Shown here one piece after another: positions 9,835-22,465 of a stretch of DNA of 64,000 nucleotides. Both the position numbers and the translations under genes were made by a program. The stretch comes from Sternotherus odoratus (taxonomy: Eukaryota; Chordata; Testudines; Kinosternidae). The stretch spans positions 36,145,390 to 36,209,389 of the forward strand of contig JAVMKO010000003.1 of NCBI GenBank assembly GCA_032164245.1. The letters are read 5' to 3'. How positions within the stretch are numbered: the first letter of the stretch is position 1; every line of letters starts with the position of its first letter. The notes beneath the pieces are model-generated. The model saw nothing but the letters and a program-made list of their open reading frames with translations, was not told the origin of the DNA and ran no database searches.

Positions 9835-12019
9835 CCTAGGGTGAGACAAAAGTGGCAACAATGTAAGACACTGAAAGTGAATAAAAACTGGGTGACTTCT
9901 TAGAGCCCAAATAAAGTTTCAAAAAAGTATCCACTACTGCATAACAGGTGTAAACCGTGTGCTAATCTGCCAATCCATCCTCTTTCAGCCCTATTCTCCA
10001 GTAGTCTGAATTTGTGGTCATCAGCATGACCATAAATTATCTTTTTTTTTCTTTCAGTGTGCTGTGTGCCTCAGTGGTAATTTTGCACTTGTTCTAAAGT
10101 TGATTGAGGTCAACTGAAAGCCTCCCATTGGCCATTCATGATTATTCTGTATTGGGACTGAACACAAGACTCACAAATAGAGGGGACTGAGCTTTCTCAG
10201 ATACCGGTCCATGATGATTGCATTTCATTTCTGCAGAGATTAGGATGATCACAAACCTTGATGCTTGCAGGGCAAGATTTAGACTGACTGTTTGCATTTA
10301 GCTTTCCTCTAATAAGTAATAAGATATTAAAATGCACAATCATATAAGTAGGGAGAGGGATTGAAAAGAACAAGCTCTTTTCAGCTAGAGGAGATGCTCA
10401 TATATCATGGTACAGGTAGAGTTGATTGTCATGGGATTTCTGATCATGTGCTAATGCTCAGAAGGAAGCATATACTCTTCTTTGCTGTGTTTGACATGAG
10501 GAGCAGACATCTTGACATTCTCTGCAACTGAACTATGTCCCCCTTGGTAGTGTATAATATATATAATATTGGCTACTTGCATGTATTACTTGTATGTCTT
10601 GTGTGAGCAAGTCCTGACTTTTCTGGCATAGGCTCAAGATCTGTCATGTAACACACAACGTAGCCCCCCTAATAAAGTACATCAGCCTCTAGTCTATGAG
10701 CTTGATCGAGGGCCCATGCAAGTTAACAGGAAACTTTCTATGAACTTCAGTAGGCTTTGGATCAGGGATAGTCCAGTAATTTATTGCATGTCTATTTCCC
10801 ATTCAGCAAAGGTAATCAGGAAGATCAGCACTAAAATCAATGGATTTACACTGAAGTAAAACTAGTGTAAGTAAGAGGAGATACAGGCCACCTATATTAA
10901 AAATGCAGTGAATAAATACTTCAGAGCCAGATCCTCAGTTTGTGTCAATTGGGGTAGCCCCATTGAAATCTGTCTTCCCTGTTAACCAATGATATGCAGG
11001 GAATTTTCTGTTCTGTGCTTCACCACTATCTCCTATTGTTTTTTCTTCTACTTTGGGAACAGAAGCAGATTTTCTGTGAATTTTGAGTATTTGTCTCCCA
11101 TCCATCTATGTAAAGTGGAAACAATAACTAAGTGACTACAATACCAAAGATGCAGTGATCTCAAACTATGGGCCCAAGGTCGAGTTTATATTACATTGCT
11201 GCATATTTATTTTCTTTACAACATGAGGGCAGAATATTTTGACATGGGACAGTTTTTTGCTTTCTGTAATCTGAAATTACTTCAAAGTGCCAGGTTAATA
11301 GTAATAGAGATTTCAGTTTTTCAAATGTGCTGTGGGAATTTTCAGAAAGCGCAGGCGGTACAATTTTCTAATCCACTTGGCTCTGGCATAGTCAAATTAG
11401 AAAATGCCTGGAAGAGAACAAGGAACATCGTTGTGCTTCTATGGCACTGCTCCATGAAAGATTAATGACTTTGGGTGACATTCATCCCTTTGCAACAATG
11501 TAATATAAGCTGCTGTTTAAATCCCAGTAAGCACTATTTTGATGGCATAAGTGGTGCTAGTCCCTCTGCCCAGGGAGGAATTTCATCCTCGCAGAAGAGA
11601 GGTGAGCTAGTAGTCTTAGTACTTTTCTCATTCCTGATCAAGAGAGGGGTGATGCAATTTTTTTCCACTATATTTATGCCACTTATTTGTGTTTTTTCTG
11701 CCCGAGCTTTTTCATAAGAATCAATGAGGGTATTATTTTTTTAGCCTCACAATTTTACGTAACTTAATATATTTTTTTCTACTTGTCTCGCGTTGTATAT
11801 GTCTGCAGTTCTTTACATTTCCCTGCATTCACTCTTCCACCATGGTCTTGCACATCTATGAAGCAAAGATAAAAGAGAGAATAAAATATAACTATAGAAA
11901 GAACTTTTTCTTTGTTATGAACAAAGAAGGAAAAATGTGAGTTTTGGCAACTTTTTCTTTGCCAGTTTTATTGAATATCTCTTGATTTTCCCCCATTCCT
12001 CTTTCCTTCCCATCCGAAG
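9835..12019. other. No recognised gene
   Basis: AT-rich sequence. The piece 10921-10985 (gagccagatcctcag, agccccattgaaatct) belongs to a widespread amniote interspersed repeat with a palindromic consensus (L3- or CR1-like, by recall). Bases 12000-12019 form a strong polypyrimidine tract. Confidence 0.35.
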
Positions 12020-12055
12020 CTCTGAAGATTATGTGGATACAGTCAACAACAAAAA
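12020..12055 (+). other. Candidate 36-nt microexon or alternative C-terminal exon
   Basis: A long pyrimidine tract (cattcctctttccttccc) ends in GAAG at 12019, and a consensus donor GTAAGC starts at 12056. The 36 nt are a multiple of three and read S-E-D-Y-V-D-T-V-N-N-K with phase 2 at each side. If the donor is skipped the frame stops at 12057-12059 (NNKK then TAA), so it could also be a last exon. I do not recognise the peptide. The length is too short for composition to help, so the case rests on splice motifs only. Confidence 0.25.
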
Positions 12056-14973
12056 GTAAGCAATGCACAAAGAAATAGGTGTTTAGTTTTGACTGTTACT
12101 TCTACAGTGGCATACAAAATAACAATTTAATGAAACCAGGTTTTTACTAGATAAGAACCAGAAGCAGATTTAGAGTGCTTTAGGCAAAAGAGGATGGTCC
12201 TCCAGTCATAACTGAAATTCTCTTAATATAATCCAAACATGTGACACTTACAGTGCCAGTTTCATGCAGGACAGTTTAATTTTTCTGATAGGTCTTAGAA
12301 CCATCAAATAATCTATTCTGATTCAGTAGCAAAGTGTGTGTGTGTTAACACAACTGTGTTTGCAATTGGACTTTTCCCTATTAGTTACCAGGAATTGCAG
12401 AACAAACTATGCATACAAATCACTCAGAAGGTATCAGCACTGACCTAGTTGATGTAGCAACCAGTGATTGTGTTGTAAACCTTGGAATCTATGGGACAGC
12501 CAAGGAGAGAACCTCCTCCCACCACAGTTTCTAATATTGGACTCCTGACTTTATCATCATGAACCCAAGCCAGGTTGTTATCCTATAGTTAACTCACTTG
12601 AAAAGCCCATCTCCCTTGATATGTAATGGGCTTTAAATACCGTGATATTTTATATCTACACTGACTAGTTCTTGAGTGTATTAACACTTGTAGCACAAAT
12701 ACAGTGTTCTGATTTTGTTTCTGCATTTCAGAAGATCAAGAAGACATTTAATATAGTATGTCTTATTATTAGGACATGAGGAGAATCTATCTCTACATTA
12801 AATTCTAGTGGGATTGCTCAACACCAGGCACTGGTAACTGAGAAAGTTCAATAGACAAACGTATGTATCCTTTTTCAAATGTTGCTTTGGTTACTCTGTG
12901 TCTATGTAACATCATATCATACAAGCTAATCATATTTGTCATTTTAGATGGCTAATAAACTGTGCATTCAAGAATATGTTGTATCGCAATCTAGCTGCTA
13001 TTTTCCAGTTCGTTTTCAGGGGGTCTTTAAATACAAGCTTATTCAGAGTGGAGGGGGCAGGTAACAAAATACCTGCTACCACAGTACTCACATTAAACAG
13101 TTTGCTTTGATGCCAAAATAACATTTATTGTTATCTGAAGCCAGCTGCCTGCTTTCTCTCTAGGATTCTATTTGTGAAGTTTCTAGATCTATAAATGGAA
13201 ACACTAGCTAACCAGAAATTATCACCAGCACTGCCTGATAGAGTTCTGTCTCACAACTTGAAAAGTACAGTGATATCTAATATGTAGTCAGATTAAATCC
13301 CTTCTGCTGAGGATCTGAACCTCTTTTTCTGGGACATGGAGTTAGAAAAGCATGAAAAAGAAATATCAGCAAAACACACCTTAAAGGAGAAGCTGACGGT
13401 AAGACATGTTGAGGTTTACTCTAGAAACATTTTAAACGTAATGGTGAGGAGAAAAGGCAAAGCAACTGTTGAACCTTAGAAAGGTTCCAAAAATGTTTCC
13501 ATGCTTCCTCTAGCCAGTGACCTTGAAGATTAGCAGGCTTAGTGCATGTTGAAATTAATTATGAATATCTTTCAGTGGAAATGATGGAATTTCATTAGTG
13601 ACGTGTGTGGTTGCAGAGTACAAAACTAATTCAGTTTAATTATATAACCCAAACGGTGGCCTATTACTCAATTTGCTTCCAGGATTTCTTTATCAGAGTG
13701 TGTTCATGCCCTTGCAGTTTATTTTACATAAATATACTTTAATAAAGTGCAGATTGATTAGGAAATCTTATCAGCTTGTTCACTGGAAACTTGAAAATGA
13801 ATTTAAACTGAAATAGGTGACCACAAGAAAAAAGAATGGTCAAAAATGCAATTTTATATTTGAGTAACATAATATTTAAATATAGCTCTATTTCGCAAAA
13901 TAGAACTTGCTAATACTAAAGGTCATTTCCCAGACATCACCAAAGTGTCATATTATTCATATTATTGAACTGATGAGTTGTACTTAGTGCAAGTGATTTC
14001 TGAGTCGTTTCTTAAAGAAAGATGACAATGTACTGTGATCCTGAGAGCTAAGTAATACTATTGTTGCATTATGGTCTATTATTTCACTTCACAATGGGAC
14101 ACAGTTTATTCATGTTTGTCAGTAACTTATTCCTTAAGTAACCTCATTTAAATGAAACTATATGTGGGGTGATGTCACCCATATTCTCACTGAGTGTTGG
14201 AATCTGAACCTAAACTGGTCATTATATGTAGAGCCTGATTAAGACCGAGAGAGGTTGGCTAGTGAGTCTAGAAGATCTTGAAAGAAAATTTTAATTAATT
14301 TCTTTGTCTCAACTACTCTGAATTTTTCAGGTAGAAAAATTAATGTTTCTTTAAATAGTATTATCTGAAGGAGTTTTCAGATAATATTGTTAGTATTTCG
14401 TAAGAAAGCTAGTCAATCATTTTTAACACCTCGGACTATGCAAGAAATACTGCATCTTTCTCATTTATGGCAAGATCTATACAATGTAAAGAAAAAATAT
14501 CAAAGGTTAAATCACTTAGATAATTCGTACAAGCTGCAGGAAAAATATGCCTTGAAGTTCTAATATTTTAGATACTGTAGAAAAAAATAATATAAATACA
14601 TAATTAAAGATTATATCATAATGCGTACACACTAGGGGGCCCAATTAAGTTTGCCCAGGCAACTTTAATTCTGCCTTTCCTCCGTTTTAAGACTTGATTT
14701 TGCACCCTTAATGTTCTTCTAATGTAGTTTTAAAAAAATTAAACGGAGAAAAACAAATTTCATTATGTGGAATCATGTTGACATCTACATGGGTCAGCCA
14801 CAGGGTTGAATCCACAATATAGACCTCTTCCACTTGAGCTAACAAAGTAACTGATGGAGGACAGAAAAATTTGATTTCTGTGTGGACCAGACACTAGACA
14901 AGGGTGTGCTTGTGAGAGGGTTTCTCAGTGAGTTTCACAAATATTTGGTGACAGCAGAAGAATGGTGAGACTC
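12056..14973. other. No recognised gene
   Basis: AT-rich sequence with a short (GT)n at about 12337-12345. A second acceptor-like tract (tttgtttctgcatttcag, ending at about 12731) is followed by short frames that close quickly. No repeat family was recognised. Confidence 0.35.
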
Positions 14974-15671
14974 AGGCCTTGGTTACACTGGCACTTTATA
15001 GTGCTATAAAGCCTCCAGGAGCGCTATAGCTCACTACCCGTCCAGACTGGGAAGGCATATAGCGCGCTATAAGTCCACGGTTATACCGGTCCTGGTAATC
15101 CTCCCTTCCCAGAGGATTAACAGCTGTAGTGTATTGAGTGCTACGCTTTAGCTCCAGTGTAAATGGGTAGTAACAATACAGCGCTTTGAGTGATTTCTGG
15201 AAATGCCAGAACTATTTAAGGCAATTGACCACTCTTCCCTTTGTTCTGAACTCGTCTGGAGGAATGCGGAAGTACGTTTTCAGAGCTTATCTGTAACTTG
15301 GCAAATCAACAATGCAAATGTTTACTTTGTGAGCTAGTGAGAAGCAGAAGAGTAGCAGGCTTTGCATTTTAAAGACAGTTTGCTGACACACTCTGAGCAC
15401 TCCAAAAATCCACTCTCTCTCCCCCTCCGCATACACACAACACACTGCCCCTCACCCTCCTCATTTGAAAATTGCATGTTGCACCCAGCTGAATGCTGGG
15501 ATAGCTGCCCATACTGCACCACTCCCCGTGCCACTGCAAGTGCTGCAAATGTGGCCATGCCAGTGCGGTTGTGGCTCTGAGTGTGGACACACTGGAGCGC
15601 TATCTCTGGAGCTGTATCTGAAGACGGGTATAACCAAAACCACTATAAAGTTGTAAGTGTAACCATGGCCT
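14974..15671 (-). mobile_element. Miniature inverted-repeat element, family A copy 1
   Basis: Termini AGGCCTTGGTTACACT and, inverted, GAGGCCATGGTTACACT. Subterminal palindromes such as tatagtgctata repeat the TATAGCGCTATA motif seen in the other copies. The interior carries, inverted, the family core that reads gcattatgggcagctatccc in copy 2. Copies 2 (42020-42685) and 3 (62725-63457) lie in the opposite orientation. The termini suggest a hAT-like element, but I find no clean 8-bp duplication here. Open frames in it (15334-15656) are not genes. Confidence 0.75.
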
Positions 15672-18600
15672 CAGGAATCTTGGACTCTGAGTTCTGAAGG
15701 GAATTGTGCTGAAGTGATCACAGACCCTTCTGCCTGTTCCCTCTAAAACTGACCCTTTCTGTTCCTGTCTTCTCATGGCAATCCCAGGGCTGTCCCTTCT
15801 CTCTCATACTCCACCTCTTCACTCCAGTTTCAATCTCCCAGATAGGACACCCCACCCAAGTCTCATTTTTCCCAGTCCAAATCCCTACCTCTCGTAATCT
15901 GCCATGGGCTTCCAATTTGATCTGAATCTCTCCTCTTTGAAACAAGCAGATCAGCTCAATGTTCAAACATAATTTAAGAATCAGGGTCCATTTTTAATCC
16001 AGATATGTATAAACACGTATTTGTGTGTGTAGTGAGTGTGTGAGCTAAGATAAATGGTGTATGAGATAACAATTCTATATTTTAAACCCTATAAATTAGA
16101 CTACACTGCAGTATTTTAAAGTCTGGCTTATAATCTGCTGATTGTTCCAAATGTTTCCACCCTTTGGTTCACTAAAATAAAGATCTTTTATCACAGATTT
16201 CTACATTTCTCAGAAATGTTCAGTGACTATCCAGAGACTAGTTCATACTTAAGATGCTCTCTCACTTTGGAGACATACAGTATTACTATACATTAAGGAG
16301 TCATTGCCTTCTGACTTTTTGATAGACAAGAATTATTGTCCCCCTACATTTCTGCAGTCTGGCTCTGTTGCTCATTCAAACCATACTGTGGACCAGCTCA
16401 GCTAGTGTAAATCAGTTTATACTGAAAGTGTGAATGAGTTACTCTGCCCAGTGAGAGTCTGGTCCTACAGATCCCCACAAACCCTGAAATGTTCTCCTTG
16501 TACATACCTCAGAAATATATTGCACTCTCTACCATCTCAATAATATTCAGACTTTACTTTAAAGAGCTCCCCTTATCCTGGCTCATAGGAGCAGGTATTT
16601 CTGTTGTCAGGGTCTCTGGGAGAATGTTTTAAATGTGACTGTGGAAATGGAAGGTTATGCTGGATCTATTGTGTGAACAGTAAAGTCAAATGAGATTGAT
16701 ACAGATATCTTAAAAAAACCCTCCATCTCTGTTCATCTTCAATAGGTCAGCCTAACCGGACCCATGGAGCTGTCCTTTTATACTTGTGACTTTGTTATAT
16801 GCTCACAAGGCAGAGGCATTTCTGGACCAGCCTTATTGATATGTAGGTAGATACTGAGTTCAAAATAATCTTCTATTCCTGATTTCTCACCCATTGATAC
16901 AGGAAGAACTCTCCTCCGAGCCATTTGAAAAGCTTTTTTTATATTTCACATTTTATATATTTCCCCTTTGAACAATTGTAGCAAATTGACACTGGCATCC
17001 TTAACAGAGAACGTTCAATCTTTTCACTACCATTTTTCAGGTTTATTAAACACAATCGACTTTTAGGGCAAATTAAATAATGGTAAAGAAAAGAAAAGAC
17101 CTAGAGGGACAACAAATTAAGCCAAACCAATATGTAGAGTGGAAAAAATAGCATGTGTTACTTGAAGAGGCATTAGGATTATTCTTTGATGACATTTATA
17201 TAATAAAGGATTGAAGGATTTAGACTAGAGAATTATTTGCTTTTCACAAGTCATATCTGGATCCAGCTAGTGCTGAACCAAATGATTAAAATCCAATCCC
17301 CCAAAGTCAAAAGTTACTATTCTGTGATGGTGTAAAGTGGAGCTTGTCACAACTCTCTTGTACAGATTGCTACAATTGTCTAAAAGACTGTGCATTTGCC
17401 TGAAAACCAATGGAGTTCCCTGAACTGATGATAGCTGTGTATGCACCCCCCCATTAGCAAAATGACTGCTCCGACCTGGATGTCTCCAGGACAGTGGGGA
17501 TCAGGAGGGTCTGGATAAGTGTGAGGGAGAGAAAATTGGGATTTTTTCTTGGTAGTCTAATGTGTTGTAGCCTTACTGACAAACCTTTTAACTTCTTCCC
17601 TCCAAACAAATTTCATTCCCTCCTATGCCTCCTCACTGACTCCTCAGAGCATTGAGCTACCTATTCTGTACATTTAATTGTAAATTCACAGGGGAGTACT
17701 TAGTGCATAAATCCTCATGAAGACTTGAGGCAAAATCCAAAACAAAAAAACCCCCAAAATTAAAAAAGCCACCTTTAGTGAATGACCCCGATCCCGTTGC
17801 CAGTGTACAGGGGACAATCTCCTTATGGAGTGGACCAAAAAAGAGGTAGGGTCCCTCATACATAAAAGCAAATGCCACACCTACTGGAACAGTGGTTACA
17901 ATTCTATAGCATTTGTCCATTGTTTGCCCCACTCTTCTTCCCTCTCAATACCAGACTCACGCTTCCTGGACTCCCCACCACTCCCTTCTTCTCTTCAAAA
18001 TTCCCCTTACCCTCCCTATCTCCTGACACATTAACACTCCCACTGCTGCCATTTCTTTTAACCTTCATCTACCCCAGTCAAAACAAACAGCAAAGTAAGT
18101 TGAAACTTGTGCCAGTGATCATCTACATATTCTATCCCCTCCATTGTCCACTCCTCATCTGGCACTTCAAAATCTTCAGGGTGTGATCTGTCTTTTCCCA
18201 TGTATTTGTACAGTGTTTAGCACATGAGGCATTGATACTGAAGGGGTCTTTCATTCGCAGCTACCATCATATAACCAGTAAATGATAAATAATCCTAACC
18301 TATGCTGCAGGTTTTAGGCTGTGTAATTCATCAGAGTAAGTCCCATCATCTGAACTTTTCGTCCAACGTATCTAAATGTAAATAATGTAACCAAGTTGCT
18401 GTGCTGGCTGGGTGTGTGTGTGTGTGTGGCACATCAACAGGCATCTCCTAAAAGACCTGGTGCTCCTCCCAGATGGGAAGGACCCCTGACTTCAAGAATA
18501 ACCCTGGGAAGAAGTTCAGGTTGGGGCCTAGTTTCTGCCCCGGGAAAGCCAAAGTGTTTTGGAGTCAGGAACAGGAGGGGAGCTGCCTCAGTCTCCTCTT

Positions 18601-19068
18601 CCAGTCTTAAATATAGATTCTGTTCTTACTGAGCTGGTGCCTGTGATGTCATTCTGGGGACTGCCTGTTGATGCTAACCCACCAAGAGGGAGGTTGAGAT
18701 CACGCAGCAGTGCCAGTGTAGGGCATCCCTCACCCCAATGGGATATCCTCTTGTCTTTTGGCAGCTCAGACACAGTTTCCCTCCACTGGAATGCTACTAC
18801 ATCAGTGAGCTGGTACAGCAGGCAGCTTGGGTAGAGGGTATCATGCTTTGAAATCCTTGTCCTCTGCCTTTGTTCGTCTCTCTCTGCAGACAGGAGAGAG
18901 ATCACTTGGTTCAGGATCACTTGGTGAAGGTGAACTGACAGCTCTGTCAAAACTCTTATCTGTTCCGCTTTCTGAGCAGATCTCTCCTTTGACTTTTCTC
19001 TCACTCTGTTCTAGTTGGGTGAGACCTAAGAGACAGCTTGTTTAAATATGTTGCGTGTCCCCCACACT
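15672..19068. other. No recognised gene
   Basis: Unique-looking sequence with a (GT)n run at about 18412-18428. 16385-16470 resembles the amniote repeat also seen at 10.9 kb. Open frames at 17657-18186 and 18396-19045 lie on both strands and have no domain I can identify. Confidence 0.35.
19061..19068. repeat. Left target-site duplication CCCACACT
   Basis: An identical 8-bp copy is at 19910-19917, directly flanking the element between them. Eight-bp duplications are characteristic of the hAT superfamily. Confidence 0.9.
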
Positions 19069-19909
19069 CAGGGCCGGCGACAGGAATTTTGGGGCCCCGT
19101 ATGGCAGACCGTACAGGGCCCCCCCGGTCTCCCGCCGCCCGCGGCCCCCCCGCCAGTCTCCCGCCGCCCGCGGGGCCCCCCCTGCCAGTCTCCGGCCGCC
19201 CCCCCCCCCCCGGCTGATCTCCCGCCGCCCCCGGCCCCCCCGCCCCCGGCCAGTCTCCTGCTGCCTGCGCTCCCCCCCTCCTGCCTCCCGCGCGCCCCCC
19301 CCCACCCTATCTCCTGCCGCCCGAGAGCCCCCCCTCCGCCGGTCTCCTACCTCCCGCGCCCCCCCCCCCGGCCGATCTCCCGCCACCCGAGGGCCCCCCC
19401 CGCCGGTCTCCTACTTCCTGCGGCCCCCCCCTGGCCGGTCTCCCGCGGCCCACCCCCGGCCGGTCTCCCGTGGCCCACCCCCCGGCCGGTCTCCTGCCTC
19501 CCACCCCCCCCCGCCGGTCTCCTGCCTCCCGCGGCCTCCCCCTGGCCGATCTCCTGCCTCCTGCGGCCCCCCCCGCCCCGCTGATCTCCCGCGCCCTCCC
19601 CCCCGCCCCGACAATCTCCCGCGGCCCCCCGGGCCGGTCTCCTACCTCCTGCGGGCCCCAACTCCGGCATGTGCTGCGGCCGCGTGGCCGGCCGGGAGAA
19701 GCAAAGGGGGGCGGGGCTGGCTGCCGGGAGAAGCAAAGGGGGGTGGGGCTGGCTGCTGGGTGCCGGGGGGAGGGGGCTGGTGAGCGCGCCTCGCTCACAG
19801 CCCCGGCAACAACGGTTACAGCTGTACCGGCCCCAGACTTCAGGGCCCCCCCCTGAAGTCCGGGGCCCGGTACAGCTGTAACCGTTGTACCACCCTGTCG
19901 CCGGCCCTG
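19069..19909. mobile_element. GC-rich non-autonomous hAT-like element with internal minisatellite
   Basis: Perfect terminal inverted repeats CAGGGCCGGCGACAG are flanked by the 8-bp direct repeat CCCACACT on both sides. The interior from about 19110 to 19660 is a diverged C-rich tandem array (units near 27-30 bp around ccggtctcccgc). Near the right end, two arms of about 37 nt (19809-19845 and 19851-19888) form a strong hairpin around acaacggttacagctgtacc. It has no transposase. All long Pro- or Gly-rich open frames here (for example 19055-19783) are products of the array, not proteins. Confidence 0.9.
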
Positions 19910-19917
19910 CCCACACT
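19910..19917. repeat. Right target-site duplication CCCACACT
   Basis: Exact match to 19061-19068. Confidence 0.9.
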
Positions 19918-20877
19918 TCACAGTCTCAGTTTTTCTTGAGTAGATTCCCTATTGAGAAGGATACATTGTTTTCAGAGCTGTTAGTGAACCTCCTTCCACA
20001 ACAAGAACTGCTGTGGTCTACTGTCAAAGCTCAATGCATAGAATGTACCAGGCCATGGCTACATTTTTCACCCTTCTTTTAGGGAACTGCCAAGTCAGTA
20101 TTGAATCAGTTCAGTTCTCCAAACACTCCATATGTTTTTATCCAACAAAAATGCACTTGGATTTTGACTTAGAGACTTTTGTTGAGGATCATGTTTCATC
20201 AACTATTACAATATTATTTATGTTAACAAAGGCAAATCTCACATGCTTTGAAAGGAGTCCCATTGAAGTCTATGGAGCTGCACTGAGGACTAAAGTCAGC
20301 AGTGTTTGAAAGTTAGGTTAAACTTTCCATATATCCACTCTCCAGGTGTGACACCAAGTTACAGTTGTATAACAAAGCATGAACTCATAAGGGGGATTAT
20401 GATGCAGAAGAATTTAACCTAAAATCATTTTGGATTTTTTTGGTAACAGTTGAATCTCTTGGATTCAAGCTAAGCCGTGGTCAGATACAAAACTGCAACG
20501 AGAAAAGAAGCCCAAGCATGGTATAAAATGCACAATCAATTTTATTGTTAATTTGACAGCTATAATATATAACAAAAGTTGATCGTACTAATAAGCAAAT
20601 ATGCTCTGGAAAACTGGAGAAAATACAAGTATCAATTAAGTAGAACATTAAATTTAAAGGAGATTGAACTAAAGATTTTATTTCTATGATAGTTCCAGTC
20701 CCTCTGTTCCTTCAGACTTCCATTGTCTAGTGGATTAATGATGGACAGTTAGTCTCAGCAGTATATTAGACACACTACATCCTATATGCAGTTAGTGCAG
20801 ATTTGTCTATGTGAATAGATCATCTCAGTTTATCAGAGAGGAATGAGTTACAGCCTGCTCTAAAGATGGTCAGGATC
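19918..20877. other. No recognised gene
   Basis: AT-rich sequence. 20255-20295 (cccattgaagtctatggagc) looks like part of a common amniote repeat core. The 98-codon frame at 20013-20309 is not recognised. Confidence 0.35.
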
Positions 20878-21675
20878 CACATCAGTCTGACTTCATCTGG
20901 GAGCTTGTCATAGCTGAATCCCCCTCATTTGGGGATGTGGTATCTATGTATTTTGGGAGGCTTCTGAGCTGCCTTGTCCCAAAGAAGTGCAGTTGTCCTG
21001 GTGGATCATACAGGGAGATGGGCCTGGTCCATATCTCTGAATGGCTCTGAAGATCTGGACCAAAGGCTTGATCTGGCAATGGGAGTGGACTGAGAGTCCA
21101 GGAGGGAGCTAAGCCACCCATGTGGCATCTCTAAATGTCCTGTCCAGCCAGAGGAATGGGCTGCTGCACTGCACAAACGGGAACTTCTGCATTGCTGCCC
21201 CTTAGAGCCCCAGAGATAGTGAGATGCAATAATCCTTCACAAAGGCGTTGAAAGTGTGGGTCATCTCTGAGGTAGGAGTGAGCTTTCCTAGCGAGCTGAA
21301 GGTGCCAGAATGCTTGTCGCCACTGATACTGATTGTCTAGGCTCAGTGATGAATCAAACAGGACCAGAGCTGTGCACCATTTTGGCAAATGAGGGGGAGA
21401 TTCCTTTGATGAAAGGGGGAAGACAGAATCCTGGCAAGTCCTAGAAGTGTTTCCCCTTTCTGATCCGTATCACTTTACTCTTGCCTGAGTTGGGTTAAAG
21501 CCAACTGTACTTCATCCAGATGCTAGTCATCTGTAGGTGTTGTGAAATCTGTGTGGTAGCATCGGTGGAAAAGGAGAGCTATGGATAGTATCATCACCAC
21601 AGTCTTGGCAGCAGGTTCCTTGAATTGTAACCAAGTGGTCTCATGGAGATGTTGAAGAGGAGGGGAGAGAGGGCC
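20878..21675 (-). pseudogene. CR1/L2-type LINE, distal part of ORF2 and 3' end (part 1 of 2)
   Basis: Minus-strand translation shows degraded non-LTR reverse transcriptase sequence. Next to the LTR are remnants of the palm region (LLFNISMRPLG, then YLSFSTDATTQ-like sequence without an intact active site). At 21131-21388 comes VLFDSSLSLDNQYQW and a conserved AFWHLQL. The end at 20882-21121 carries IYDPPGQL-like sequence and EGDSAMTSS, which I recall as the C-terminus of this LINE type. Multiple stops interrupt it. The 5' portion continues at 22466-22755; the LTR at 21676-22460 was inserted between the two. Confidence 0.75.
21671..21675. repeat. Left 5-bp target duplication GGGCC of the solo LTR
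   Basis: GGGCC is repeated at 22461-22465, on the other side of the LTR. Confidence 0.75.
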
Positions 21676-22460
21676 TGTAAGAGTGTCTATTCCCTCTCTC
21701 TGAACTTGGGGTACAGAGAGGGGTTTCTTCTATGCCAGACCAAATAACTACAAGCTGCTTCCCAGCCTAAGTTAAGTCTTTACACCCCCAAACCCCACAC
21801 TCTACCAGATGGGAAATTGGGGTATCGCTGCCACCATCCGGGTGTATTTTCAAAACCCTGGAGGGGGGCACCCGGACTCCCCCAAACTCCTTCCCTCTCT
21901 CCTGAGAGCCGGGACACTCAGAGGCTGCTTCCCTTCCTCCTTACCCCTCCCGTTTGTTACAGAGAGAGATGAGAAACTGCCCTGAGGCTTTCACACTGTG
22001 AGCCTTCCTCTTAGACACACAAACTTCCCTGTACCTTGGAACTGGGTTAAATCCAAAGCTAGGATTCCTTTATAAGAAAACCAAACACTTTTTATAACTA
22101 AAAAGATTTAATAAAGAAAAGAGAATACAGCATACACTTACAATACAACTTCACAATCTAGAGTTCCCTAACTTCCCCTCTGAAAAGGCTAGTGACACTC
22201 TAAATAGGTACAGAAACTTATGGAAATCAACATATTACTCATAGCACAGCTACTTATGAATATAGGAAGGAAAGTAGAAGTTTTCTCCCTCCATAGCTAG
22301 AGGCGAAAAACGGGGTCTCTTGCCAATGCTGGAACGGCAGGAAACTGAAAAAAACTCCTTCCCTCCCTCGTGGCACGGAAGCTCTTACGTCACTCCCTCT
22401 CAGGTAACATTAACCCCATACAGGCAGAATAACACTTTCCAGCACTTTACACGTATGACA
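21676..22460 (-). mobile_element. Solo LTR, family B copy 1, inserted in a LINE
   Basis: The unit is bounded by TG...CA (TGTAAGAG at the left, ATGACA at the right) and by the direct repeat GGGCC. It aligns along its length with 46729-47474; shared phrases include ctgccaccatccgggtgta and cacaatct-gagttccctaac. On the minus strand it starts TGTCATACGTGTAAAG and contains a TATAAAA box (at about 22095), which favours the minus orientation. AATAAA on the + strand leaves some doubt. No internal retroviral region remains, so it arose by LTR-LTR recombination. Confidence 0.8.
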
Positions 22461-22465
22461 GGGCC
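22461..22465. repeat. Right target duplication GGGCC
   Basis: Matches 21671-21675. Confidence 0.75.

Noticed and set aside
10058..10078. Acceptor-like cttttttttttctttcag followed by a GGTAATT donor-like site about 20 nt later
   Set aside because: The enclosed segment is about 20 nt, not a multiple of three for certain, with a weak donor; most likely chance in a T-rich run.
12732..12757. Possible short terminal exon after tttctgcatttcag
   Set aside because: All frames close within eight codons and there is no polyadenylation context.
19055..19783. 242-codon Pro/Arg-rich open frame, with overlapping long frames on both strands
   Set aside because: They lie in a C-rich minisatellite inside a hAT-like element; long frames on both strands follow from the base composition.
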